From Spirochaetia bacterium (GTDB lineage Bacteria; Spirochaetota; Spirochaetia; Treponematales; Breznakiellaceae): a stretch of DNA of 18,285 bases. The notes under the pieces were generated by a model, which was not told where the DNA came from, did not search any database, and worked only from the letters and a program-made list of their open reading frames with translations. A program made the translations under genes and the position numbers. Below are positions 1 to 6,978 of the stretch, piece after piece (position 1 is the stretch's first letter; every line of letters begins with the position of its first letter). Location: assembly GCA_026002045.1 (NCBI GenBank), contig BOAV01000046.1:1-18285 (forward strand), read 5' to 3'.

Positions 1-5
1 TTAAT

Positions 6-23
6 AGTTTCCATCGGGAAACT
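6..23. terminator. small perfect hairpin at the left edge
   Basis: AGTTTCC and GGAAACT form a 7-bp stem around ATCG, followed within two bases by a run of five T on the plus strand. It may be the tail terminator of a gene left of the window, or a stem in the leader of the small ORF that starts at 48. The T run is short, so the terminator reading is weak. Confidence 0.3.
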
Positions 24-47
24 CAATTTTTCTTTGAGGAGTACAAT

Positions 48-233
48 ATGGCAGCGGAAAAGGCAAAAAAAGGGGTTTCCCTTACGACTTTGATCCTGAT
101 TGGGACCGTGGGGGGTATTGTTTTTGGCCTTGCAAAGAGGTACTCAGACGGCGGAAATTCCCGCAAAGAAAACACGCCGTCTGAGGTTTTAATGAACAGG
201 GAAAGTATAGAGCATACCTTCGCTGTTTGTTAG
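48..233 (+). CDS. small single-pass membrane protein, 61 aa, unknown function
   Basis: I do not recognise this family. The ATG is preceded by GAGGA (36-40) at a 7-base spacing, which makes a real start believable. Residues 1-10 are charged and Lys-rich. Residues 11-29 are hydrophobic and Gly-rich and could span the inner membrane once. The rest is polar, with a C-terminal Cys. It precedes the lipoprotein gene by 80 bases on the same strand. That gap contains a short hairpin (CTTCCG at 248-253 with CGGAAG at 262-267) but no convincing promoter. It could also be the remnant of a longer decayed gene. No function can be assigned. Confidence 0.5.
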   Translation: MAAEKAKKGVSLTTLILIGTVGGIVFGLAKRYSDGGNSRKENTPSEVLMNRESIEHTFAVC

Positions 234-313
234 CCCTCTTTATTGGTCTTCCGTCGTAAGGCGGAAGGACATCCGGACGTATGTTCCGGGTGAATATTTT
301 TAAGGAGGACTCT

Positions 314-2005
314 ATGAAAAAGAAGAGTCTCGTAGTAGGAACAATCGCGTTGTTATTGACGGCGGTTGTGTTTTTAGGATGCCCCACGGAAGCAACGGAC
401 TCGGAAACGAACACCGTAACGAACACGGTAACGGAGTACGTGGACAGCAGTTACCAGCTGCCCGCAGACGCGGTTCGGGCAACAAGCCGGGCAGGTCTGG
501 AGGCGCTGTTGGGGGACACCGACATCTCCAAGATCTACATTACCAGCATCTCATTGCTGCAAGATGGCGATGTTTTACCGGCAGGCAATAACCTGTATGT
601 CCAACTCTCCGGGGCAACTGTTACCGCCACAGCACTCGCTGTTGAAGAAGGAGCAAGCCTGACCTTTTTCGACAACGGCACAACAGGCAGCAGCCTTACG
701 TTTTCGACGAGCAAAAAGCTCGGCATCGGCGGTACGGTGAACATTGAAAACGGTATCACCATAGCCAACACCACGGATTTAACGGAGATTACCAGCTTTG
801 CCAGCGGCGCTCTCGGGGCCAACACCGTTGTGGGGTCCAACAAACTGGTAATCGGGAAGGGCGCTACCCTTTCGATAAGGAAGGGCGACTTAGCCGCCTC
901 TACAGGCTCTAACAAACTGTCCGTGGCGGACGCCTGGGCAGCGGCGGGACAGGGCAGTCTGACCGTCGCCGAAATCGATAATGCCGCCATCGGATTGGAG
1001 GCGCTTAACCTGAACACCGTTAACGACAAAAAACGGAAATTCACCATTTCCGCCCTTAGTGTTGATGTGGTGCCCGGTACTTCCCTTACCATCTATGGGA
1101 ACACGTATGTCACCACCAGCGGCAACAGTTTGATTCTCGCCGCTATCACCAGCCTGACCGTAGATGGCAGCTTGACGTCTACGTCGACTGGTCTTGCGCT
1201 TACCGCGCTTGAAAACCTCACCGTAAACGGTATTGCGAGCCTTGCCAGCACGACGCTTCCTGCAATAAAATCTATCACTGTCGGCGCCAGGGGAGACCTG
1301 ACCGTTGGCGGCACGATGAGTGGTGTTACAACGGGAACAGCCCTCACTATCAGGAGAAACGGAACAGCGAGCCTTGCAGGGGCACCGAAGCTTGCGAACT
1401 CCACCATTGAAGAAGGCGGATACCTCATCCTCGGCGGCTCGCCTACCTTCTTGGCCGCCACTACGCGCCTGAGCGTTGCTGCGGGTACGAAAGTCAACGG
1501 CATTGAGTTCCCGGTAGCGGCGTCCCTCAGCGCGGCGACCAGCGCCGGGGCAACCCTGGCGTCTTCCATCACCATCCCTGAAGCGCAGACCCTCGTCATC
1601 GCTACCTCCAACGTGCTCACCGTACCGGCGGACGTGGTAATCACCCTGGCGGCAGCCGACACATTCCCCTTGGGCGGCGGAATCAGCTTTGGCAACGCCA
1701 ACACCAGCCAATTGGTCCTGAGCGGGGCCGGTGCCGGGACCGCAGGCGCCAAAGTGATTTTTGCGGCGAATACTTCAGGTCTTGAACTCACCGCTTCTGC
1801 TGCGGCTGCATTACTGCGGAATGGTAGTGGAAAGTTCAGTACTGGTGCCGGTGATGATGGCAACGTCGCCAATCTGCCTGGGGACTCTGCTGCAGCGATT
1901 GCGAAGTTTATCGCGGGCGGCACCGGCTCTTTCGCGCTGACCGTCAAGGGGACTGCAGCCGCGGATAGGCTTGATGAAGTCGCCGTCTTCGGCGAGAGCA
2001 GCTAG
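314..2005 (+). CDS. large Ser/Thr/Ala/Gly-rich surface lipoprotein with beta-repeat character, 563 aa
   Basis: The frame is open from an ATG at 281, but the ATG at 314 has a strong ribosome site (AAGGAGG, 302-308) and gives a textbook lipoprotein signal: basic MKKK, a hydrophobic core, then FLGC with the acylated cysteine at residue 23. Residues 24-46 hold a repeated Asn-Thr-Val-Thr linker. The remainder is built from short, loosely repeated hydrophobic-Thr-Val-x-Gly units (for example LTVDGSLTS and LTVNGIASL), as in parallel beta-helix or solenoid surface proteins. No catalytic motif is visible. It is expected to be lipid-anchored, probably exposed on the outer membrane. A terminator follows directly, so it is the last gene of its transcript. 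Low-complexity composition creates three long antisense frames, which are not genes. The lipoprotein call is firm; the fold is inferred. Confidence 0.85.
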   Translation: MKKKSLVVGTIALLLTAVVFLGCPTEATDSETNTVTNTVTEYVDSSYQLPADAVRATSRAGLEALLGDTDISKIYITSISLLQDGDVLPAGNNLYVQLSGATVTATALAVEEGASLTFFDNGTTGSSLTFSTSKKLGIGGTVNIENGITIANTTDLTEITSFASGALGANTVVGSNKLVIGKGATLSIRKGDLAASTGSNKLSVADAWAAAGQGSLTVAEIDNAAIGLEALNLNTVNDKKRKFTISALSVDVVPGTSLTIYGNTYVTTSGNSLILAAITSLTVDGSLTSTSTGLALTALENLTVNGIASLASTTLPAIKSITVGARGDLTVGGTMSGVTTGTALTIRRNGTASLAGAPKLANSTIEEGGYLILGGSPTFLAATTRLSVAAGTKVNGIEFPVAASLSAATSAGATLASSITIPEAQTLVIATSNVLTVPADVVITLAAADTFPLGGGISFGNANTSQLVLSGAGAGTAGAKVIFAANTSGLELTASAAAALLRNGSGKFSTGAGDDGNVANLPGDSAAAIAKFIAGGTGSFALTVKGTAAADRLDEVAVFGESS

Positions 2006-2045
2006 TCCCTCCCGCGCGGGAGTAACCGCGTAAGTAAAACGAATG

Positions 2046-2077
2046 GCCCGTCCCCGGTTTTGGGGCGGGCTTTTTTT
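2046..2077 (+). terminator. intrinsic terminator after the lipoprotein gene
   Basis: GCCCG-T-CCCC pairs with GGGG-CGGGC (one bulged T, loop GGTTTT) and is followed by seven T. A second, 14-bp self-complementary CTCCCGCGCGGGAG lies at 2009-2022, right after the stop codon. The next gene starts only 12 bases after the T run, so some read-through may feed it. Confidence 0.85.
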
Positions 2078-2088
2078 AAAGGTAATAT

Positions 2089-3177
2089 ATGGAAAAACCT
2101 ATAATCCCTATCGTGTTCGCCGCCACCGGCAACTACGCGCCGCCCCTGTCGGTTGCCCTGCAATCCATCATGGAAAATGCCGACACGGAGCGGAATGAGT
2201 ACCGCTTCTTTATCCTGCAGACCGATATAAGCGCCGAACATCAGGCGCTTTTACACGCCCAAGTCGGCGCCTTAAGCGGATTTTCACTGGACATTATCGA
2301 CGTCAGCCCCTATACCGATGGATTTATCCCGGCGAATCTCAATTACACCATCGCCGCCTATTACCGCTTTTTAGCGCCCTATCTCCTAAACGAATACGAG
2401 GCGCTCATCTACCTTGACTGTGACATCATCTGTCTTACGGATATAGCCGGAATTCTGGACTATGGGGTAGACCAGAGCGTATTGGGCGCCGCGCGCCGTC
2501 CTAACTGCGATGACCCTGAGGAATCGTGGCTCAAAGTATATCCCAAAGGGCTCGGTCTGGCGAATTACCGGGATTATTTCAATTCCGGCGTGTTGGTTAT
2601 CAACACAAAACCCTTCACGGAGATGATAAGCCGGGAAGCCCTGTTTGAAATGGCAGTTACCACAACAAACCAGTTTCCCGACCAGGACATACTGAACATC
2701 CTCTGTGAAGGCAGGGTAGGCTGGTTCCCGATGAAGTGGAATTCCCTGATGGACAAGGATATTCCCACCATCCCGGATGATCAAGTTCAGGAATACGAAG
2801 AATCCCGCGCAAACCCCGCCATCATTCATCTCAATAATGATAAACCATGGAAACAGGCCGCCGACCGGCAATGCTCCCAACGGCAACACCGCTTCTGGGA
2901 CTACGCCTCCCGCACCCCCTTTAACGAAGTCCTTCGCGCCATGCTCGCCGAGTACAAAGAACGTACTACCGCCCCCATCGACCCCGCCTTAGACGAAGCC
3001 ATCTTTTTCAGCAACGACTGGCACGAAACCGAAGCCACCGAAGTTCTCCTCAAAACCGCCGGTATCGCCACCAAGCGCGGCTCCGGCGCGGAAGGCTGCG
3101 CCTTCAATGTCTATGTGTCCAAAGACGACGTGGAAAAAGCCTTCGCGGTCTTGATGGAAACCGGCGGAGACAAATGA
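2089..3177 (+). CDS. glycosyltransferase family 8 (LgtC/GspA type) with a C-terminal extension
   Basis: It transfers a hexose from a nucleotide sugar onto an acceptor, probably a surface glycan, in the cytoplasm or at the inner membrane. The GT8 fold is visible in order: N-terminal nucleotide-binding start (IVFAATGNY, residues 8-16), the metal-binding DxD as Asp110-Cys-Asp112 within IYLDCDII, the acceptor-side YFNSGVLVIN (163-172), PDQDILN (197-203), and the metal ligand segment IIHLNNDKPW (245-254) with the typical KPW ending. The core ends near residue 290. Residues 300-362 form a separate small alpha/beta segment (ATEVLLKTAGI, then VYVSKDDVEKAF) that looks like a DUF2007-type appendage, which is unusual for GT8. 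The ATG has AAAGGT upstream. Family assignment is firm; donor and acceptor are unknown. Confidence 0.9.
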   Translation: MEKPIIPIVFAATGNYAPPLSVALQSIMENADTERNEYRFFILQTDISAEHQALLHAQVGALSGFSLDIIDVSPYTDGFIPANLNYTIAAYYRFLAPYLLNEYEALIYLDCDIICLTDIAGILDYGVDQSVLGAARRPNCDDPEESWLKVYPKGLGLANYRDYFNSGVLVINTKPFTEMISREALFEMAVTTTNQFPDQDILNILCEGRVGWFPMKWNSLMDKDIPTIPDDQVQEYEESRANPAIIHLNNDKPWKQAADRQCSQRQHRFWDYASRTPFNEVLRAMLAEYKERTTAPIDPALDEAIFFSNDWHETEATEVLLKTAGIATKRGSGAEGCAFNVYVSKDDVEKAFAVLMETGGDK

Positions 3178-3188
3178 GAAAGACTGTG

Positions 3189-3413
3189 AGCGCAGGAGTG
3201 CCTGACACCAAAATAAAGCGTTCCCCATTACCCGCGCAGCCCCCCTGCAACCGGAGTTTGTGACGGGCACGCTGGGGATAACGGCGGCGGGGGGTCCAGT
3301 GTCGCGAAAGCGACAAGGGGAATTCGTGACCCGCTTGCGGGGCATGGATTTATCGGCCAGGACCCCCGATTATTCATCTGCGTGCCCGTGGGGAGGCACG
3401 GGTTACAGGGGAG
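3189..3413. repeat. palindromic repeat, copy A (degenerate right arm)
   Basis: First of three direct copies. Nested arms, from the outside in: AGCCCCCCTGCAACCG at 3238-3253 against a decayed partner near 3398-3413; ACGGGCACGC at 3263-3272 with GCGTGCCCGT at 3380-3389; GGGGGTCC at 3290-3297 with GGACCCCC at 3360-3367. Inside lie a TGTCGC-GAAA-GCGACA hairpin (3300-3315) and a CCCG-CTTG-CGGG hairpin (about 3330-3341). A left flank containing GGAGTGCCTGACACC (3189-3212) is shared with copy B. It lies between the convergent glycosyltransferase gene and the ORF at 3531. Confidence 0.9.
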
Positions 3414-3473
3414 GGGTGCCACCGTTTGTGCTCCCCAAAGAGCTTGACTTTTCGGGCGATAGAGACGATATTT

Positions 3474-3491
3474 AAAAAGCCCTGTCGGGGC
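3474..3491 (-). terminator. intrinsic terminator for the minus-strand ORF ending at 3531
   Basis: On the minus strand GCCC-CGACA-GGGC is followed by five T. It lies about 40 bases after the stop codon of the ORF at 3531-4385. The stem is short, but position and T run fit. Confidence 0.6.
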
Positions 3492-3530
3492 GAAAAGAGG
3501 ACGCTTTGAGGGACGGTTGAGGATATCCGG

Positions 3531-4385
3531 TTATTCCGGATTGATTGCCGTTAATGTACCAGCGCCCTCTTTTTTTGGGATCAAATCGTAGTCTATCGCC
3601 TCAATCGAGTATAGTTTTGCCCCTACTTGAGGGTCGAGGAACTCTTTTACCGTTACTTTGATGGGCAAAATCTGCCCTTCATAGTCCATGGGCGCAAAAA
3701 GTATGCGACGGTCTCTTAATCCATCGTTATTTTTAGCCGGATTTAGCTCAAACCGCCACGGTTCTATGGCGTTTTCGTACAGTTTATCAATATTTGCCAC
3801 CGCCTGCCAAAGCGCCTCTTTCGACTTTTCCTTTTCCTGTACACCGCTTACCAATTTTCCGATGGATGAACGCCGCAAAAAGGCAGTAAGCCCGCTTTTA
3901 CTCCTTAACTGGATAGATGAACGTTTCTCGCTGCCATTGCCGGAGATGATACATTCAAGGGCTTTCTCGGCTTCCTGCCGAGTATGGGCCTCCCTGATGG
4001 GCCTTGCCATCTCTTTTACTTCGTCAGGAGTCCCAAAATCCTCAATGGTAAGGGTTTTAGCTTTATCAGTACTGCTGTTCCAAGATTCCTTTTTCACCAC
4101 AATACCCAGCCTAACATAGACCGTCTTTTTAGTAAAACGCTTACGGCGCCAGGCACGGGAAGCGCCGGAGTACCTGACACCGAATTTGCCTAGTGTCCCG
4201 TATATGGTTAGGGGGGCGGCCTTTTTATGGCCCAAAGGAAACCGACAAAGCGTTTCCCCATTACCTGCGCGCCCCCTGCAACCGGAGTTTGTAACGGGCA
4301 CGCATGGGATAAAGGCGGCGGGGGGTCCAGTGTCGCGAAAGCGACAAGGGGAATTCGTGACCCGCTTGCGGGGCATGAATTCCAT
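3531..4385 (-). CDS. orphan ORF resembling a phage/ICE large-polyvalent-protein domain (LPD3-like), N-terminus derived from a repeat
   Basis: The frame is 284 codons, but residues 1-45 are simply copy B of the palindromic repeat read through, and residues 46-80 show no recognisable feature. The conserved-looking part is about residues 80-272. It has a Lys/Arg start, an acidic stretch around DFGTPDEVKEMARP, the segment SKSGLTAFLRRSSIGKL (163-179), then ANIDKLYENAIEPW (197-210) and DRRILFAPMDYEGQ ... YSIEAIDYDL ending near 268. That last half recalls, from memory, LPD3-type domains that normally sit at the end of huge phage or conjugative-element polyvalent proteins. Standing alone it is probably a detached fragment or cassette. 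No good ribosome site is visible before any start, including GTG codons near residue 95, so the true start is unknown and the gene may be dead. Confidence 0.45.
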   Translation of the reverse strand: MEFMPRKRVTNSPCRFRDTGPPAAFIPCVPVTNSGCRGRAGNGETLCRFPLGHKKAAPLTIYGTLGKFGVRYSGASRAWRRKRFTKKTVYVRLGIVVKKESWNSSTDKAKTLTIEDFGTPDEVKEMARPIREAHTRQEAEKALECIISGNGSEKRSSIQLRSKSGLTAFLRRSSIGKLVSGVQEKEKSKEALWQAVANIDKLYENAIEPWRFELNPAKNNDGLRDRRILFAPMDYEGQILPIKVTVKEFLDPQVGAKLYSIEAIDYDLIPKKEGAGTLTAINPE

Positions 4386-4446
4386 GGACAGGACCCCCGA
4401 TTATTCATCTGCGTGCCCGTGGGACGCCACGGTTGCAGGGGGGCTG
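4161..4446. repeat. palindromic repeat, copy B (with about 65 bp inserted in its left flank)
   Basis: Core at 4251-4446. Outer arms GCCCCCTGCAACCG (4271-4284) and CGGTTGCAGGGGGGC (4430-4444); second arms ACGGGCACGC (4294-4303) and GCGTGCCCGT (4411-4420); third arms GGGGGTCC (4321-4328) and GGACCCCC (4391-4398). Inside are TGTCGC-GAAA-GCGACA (4331-4346) and two GAATTC sites (4351-4356, 4377-4382) flanking a GC hairpin. The left flank at 4161-4184 matches 3189-3212 of copy A, but here about 65 extra bases separate it from the core. The copy starts 20 bases after the Rpn gene's stop codon on the minus strand. Confidence 0.9.
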
Positions 4447-4465
4447 GGGGGATCAGCCTCAGGCT

Positions 4466-5344
4466 TTAGAGTTTTGCGATTTCTTCAGGGGAGAGACCAG
4501 TATCCTCTGCGATTTCATTTATGGGGCGTCCCCGGACCTTCAGATTTCGGGCCGTCTGTTCCCTGCCCTCCCGTCGGCCTTCCCGCCAACCTTCCCGCCG
4601 ACCCTCTATCCGGGCCTCTTCTCCCCTGACTTTCAGCGCAGTATCCAGATTCCATTCGGTTAACAGCATGTTGATTATCTCCTTTGCGTGTTGTTTTAAG
4701 AAATCCCTGAGTATATTATCTTCTATGCAGTGTTTTACAGCCATTTCCATCGCTTCTTCTTTGCCGAAACCGCCCGCTTCGTATTCCCGTATCCGGTCAA
4801 TAAAGATACTATACTCCTCCAGGACCCGGCATCGTTGAACGATTGCCTGATTACGCCCCTGGTTAATGTTGTAGACCTTGACTATTACTTCCAGTTCAGG
4901 TGATGCGGCCGGTTCTAATCCCAAAAAAGAAGTATCCTTAAACGCATCAGAAAACCTGAGTGTTTTTTCGTCATCGTAGGGATCGGTTCCGTTATAGAGC
5001 ACGATAAATGCAGGCCGGGGCAGGGCTATCCTTTTTTCCCGGTATATATCTTCATCGTCGGTTATTCTCTTGTAGATTTCCGCAATGTATAACAGCAGCC
5101 TGAGCGGCATGTTTTCGTTTATCGTGCTCTGGTGTTCAATAAGTATCACCAGGGTATCGGCTATGACAAAGGAAATATCGTTCATTTGTCCCTTGAATAA
5201 GACACTTTCCAGGGTGTTTATGGTGACCGTCACATCCGGGGTCAAGGTAATCCCTTCAATTGCACCGTACAGCTCCCGCAAAGTATCGGGGTCACTAAAA
5301 AGCCAGGAAAATACGCTGTCCTTATACGTTCTGTTTACGCCCAT
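4466..5344 (-). CDS. Rpn family recombination-promoting nuclease / PD-(D/E)XK transposase-like protein, 292 aa
   Basis: This family consists of Mg-dependent DNA endonucleases (E. coli RpnA relatives) that promote RecA-independent exchange of DNA pieces. The N-terminus (NRTYKDSVFSWLF) is the family's typical opening. Active-site residues appear as Asp56 in NDISF and Glu70-x-Gln72 in LIEHQST, followed by the core strand PAFIVLYNG (111-119). The C-terminus carries an Arg/Glu/Gly-rich coiled segment (EGRREGWREGRREG) and a helix-turn-helix-like tail (NEIAEDTGLSPEEIAKL), also typical. A TTG start seven codons upstream is open, but the ATG at 5344 has AGAGG at a good distance and matches the usual family start. 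It sits between repeat copies B and C. Length and motifs look intact, so it may be active. Confidence 0.9.
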   Translation of the reverse strand: MGVNRTYKDSVFSWLFSDPDTLRELYGAIEGITLTPDVTVTINTLESVLFKGQMNDISFVIADTLVILIEHQSTINENMPLRLLLYIAEIYKRITDDEDIYREKRIALPRPAFIVLYNGTDPYDDEKTLRFSDAFKDTSFLGLEPAASPELEVIVKVYNINQGRNQAIVQRCRVLEEYSIFIDRIREYEAGGFGKEEAMEMAVKHCIEDNILRDFLKQHAKEIINMLLTEWNLDTALKVRGEEARIEGRREGWREGRREGREQTARNLKVRGRPINEIAEDTGLSPEEIAKL

Positions 5345-5506
5345 AACCGCCTCTATATCCGGCAATACTTCAAATATACCGGGAAAGGTCCCCTAATTCA
5401 ATATAGCAACTATCTCGTTCAGCAATTCTCATTTTAGCCTTCTAAATTTAACCACAGACCACACGGACAAAAAGAAAGAGGAATGGGAGGATTAGGGTAT
5501 GGCCTG

Positions 5507-5523
5507 AAAAAAGCGCCCGGCGC
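5507..5523 (-). terminator. possible intrinsic terminator beyond the xylanase gene and repeat C
   Basis: On the minus strand GCGC-CGG-GCGC is followed by six T, about 145 bases after the xylanase stop codon and just outside repeat C. The stem is only 4 bp, but together with the large repeat structure before it, it could end the transporter-xylanase transcript. Confidence 0.45.
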
Positions 5524-5712
5524 CCAATTTTGCGCTTCCCCATTACCCGCGCAGCCCCCCTGCAACCGGAGTTTGTGACGGGCACGCTGGGGATAACGGT
5601 GGCGGGGGGTGTCCATGGAATTCGTGACCCGCCTGCGGGGCATGAATTCCATGGACAGGACCCCCGATTATTCCTTTGCGTGCCCGTGGGGAGGCACGGT
5701 TGCAGGGGGGCT
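5511..5712. repeat. palindromic repeat, copy C (most perfect palindrome)
   Basis: Outer arms of 16 bp are perfect: AGCCCCCCTGCAACCG (5553-5568) with CGGTTGCAGGGGGGCT (5697-5712). Second arms ACGGGCACGC (5578-5587) and GCGTGCCCGT (5678-5687) are also perfect. In the centre the side hairpin of copies A and B is missing. Instead TGTCCATGGAATTC (5610-5623) pairs fully with GAATTCCATGGACA (5644-5657), capped by a CCCG-CCTG-CGGG hairpin. Left of the arms, the flank at 5532-5552 (TTCCCCATTACC) is shared with A and B and has no mirror image. The right third is read by the xylanase gene as its C-terminal codons and stop. Confidence 0.92.
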
Positions 5713-6960
5713 GGCCTTTATCATCACAAGATTGACATGCTCATTTTTGCCATCCAAAACAAACACGGCCCTCATATCCTTTGCCGATACTTCATAGGTT
5801 CCCCGGAAACCTTCCAGGGAAAATTCACCATTGGCATCGGTGCGGAATTCCGCCTGTGTCTGCCATTCACCTTTAATTTTGCCCTTTAATGCGTGGTATG
5901 CGGGTTTTAAACTGTTATCCTTCCGCATCAATCCTGCGGGAGCGTTGAGCCATCTGCCGTCAATGCCGTTCCAGGTGGTAATGGCCCCCACCGCAGGGTG
6001 GGCAAACAGGATTTCATACATTTCCGTTATTTCCCGGGCCTGCCTTTCTTCGCCCTCCGGCGTAGAGGGCCATTCGCCCACCTTCCAATCATTCAGATCC
6101 TCAATGTGCGGCGGCATAAGATCCCCGGAAATGAGGGTGTTCTCGGTAAAATGCAGGGGCAGGCCGAAATGGGAAAAACGATCCAGCACTTCTTCCAGTT
6201 TTTCCCGGCCCCAATATCCCTGATGCTGATGGGACTGTATACCAATTACATTGATGGGTATGCCCGCCTGAAGGCAGCCGTCAACAAGAATTTCATAATC
6301 AATTGAAGTATTAAAATCGTTAAGCACCAGCGCAGCATTACTGTTCGCACGGTATGCGGCGTCAAAGACCTCCCTGACAAGGCTCACCCGGCCAAGTTCT
6401 TTGCAAATGCGGGTGATGGCATTATCGTACTTGTCAAAAATCGGCATGATCACCACCTCGTTGATCACATCCCATTTGTCGATAAGGCCCTTGAAGGCCC
6501 CCACATCCCGTTCAATACGGGCAATCACCTTTTTCAGAATTTCTTTGTTTGAATATTCCATGAGCCAGGGGGCGCAGGCCGTATGCCAGCAGAGGGGATG
6601 CCCCTTGGTGGTAATATTCCGGTCCGCAAACCACTTCGCCGCAGCAACGGTGCGTTTCTCGTCGGGCTTGCCCTCTTCCGGTTCATAGCGGCCCAGATAA
6701 AAAGGCAGGGTAGCATAATTACTAATACTGAAAATTTTATCAAGCCGGTCCTGCACCGCCGCCGCTTCTTCCGGGGAGAGGGGCGTTCCATCCGCTTTGC
6801 CCCCCGCAAGTTCCACCGCATCAAATCCGCCGCAGCCAAAAAAAAATTCGTGATTGGTTTGATTTACCTTTACTGTTTGACCGGCAAAGGGAAGACCATT
6901 CCCCTGGGTCACCCGCAGCTTTACTGTTGATTTACGATGTGCATATTCCTGCTGATTCAA
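5668..6960 (-). CDS. GH10 endo-1,4-beta-xylanase, cytoplasmic type, 430 aa
   Basis: It hydrolyses beta-1,4-xylosyl bonds with retention. The GH10 barrel runs roughly from residue 45 to 365: KGHPLCWH (119-126), acid/base Glu168 in WDVINEVV, LNDFN (213-217), IQSHQHQ (241-247), nucleophile Glu273 in HFTENTL, and TTWNGIDG (328-335). A beta-rich segment precedes it (STVKLRVTQG...VKVNQT) and another follows (residues 368-415). There is no signal peptide, so it should act inside the cell on imported xylo-oligosaccharides. That fits its position 18 bases behind the sugar-binding protein gene in one operon. The start is TTG, supported by AAGGAG (6967-6972) at about 6 bases; no better start exists nearby. 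The last 16 residues (from about ASPPATVPPHG) are encoded by repeat C and are probably an acquired tail. Confidence 0.92.
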   Translation of the reverse strand: MNQQEYAHRKSTVKLRVTQGNGLPFAGQTVKVNQTNHEFFFGCGGFDAVELAGGKADGTPLSPEEAAAVQDRLDKIFSISNYATLPFYLGRYEPEEGKPDEKRTVAAAKWFADRNITTKGHPLCWHTACAPWLMEYSNKEILKKVIARIERDVGAFKGLIDKWDVINEVVIMPIFDKYDNAITRICKELGRVSLVREVFDAAYRANSNAALVLNDFNTSIDYEILVDGCLQAGIPINVIGIQSHQHQGYWGREKLEEVLDRFSHFGLPLHFTENTLISGDLMPPHIEDLNDWKVGEWPSTPEGEERQAREITEMYEILFAHPAVGAITTWNGIDGRWLNAPAGLMRKDNSLKPAYHALKGKIKGEWQTQAEFRTDANGEFSLEGFRGTYEVSAKDMRAVFVLDGKNEHVNLVMIKASPPATVPPHGHAKE

Positions 6961-6978
6961 GGGAATCTCCTTAAAAAA

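Noticed and set aside
535..1947. Three long antisense frames (185, 273 and 284 codons) across the lipoprotein gene
   Set aside because: They are by-products of the GC-rich, Ala/Thr/Gly-rich codons on the plus strand. They lack ribosome sites and recognisable domains, while the plus-strand frame has a lipoprotein signal and a strong ribosome site.
3228..4408. Open frames of 60-150 codons within the palindromic repeats, on both strands
   Set aside because: They differ between copies, start without ribosome sites, and follow the repeat's palindromic composition, so they look like chance frames in a non-coding element.
4466..5365. TTG start seven codons upstream of the Rpn gene's ATG
   Set aside because: The ATG at 5344 has a better ribosome site (AGAGG) and matches the usual family start.
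5553..5712. Repeat copies as integron attC sites
   Set aside because: The gene-plus-palindrome order is suggestive, but I do not find the RYYYAAC and GTTRRRY core sites at the arms, and no integrase gene is visible. Kept only as a hypothesis within the repeat finding.
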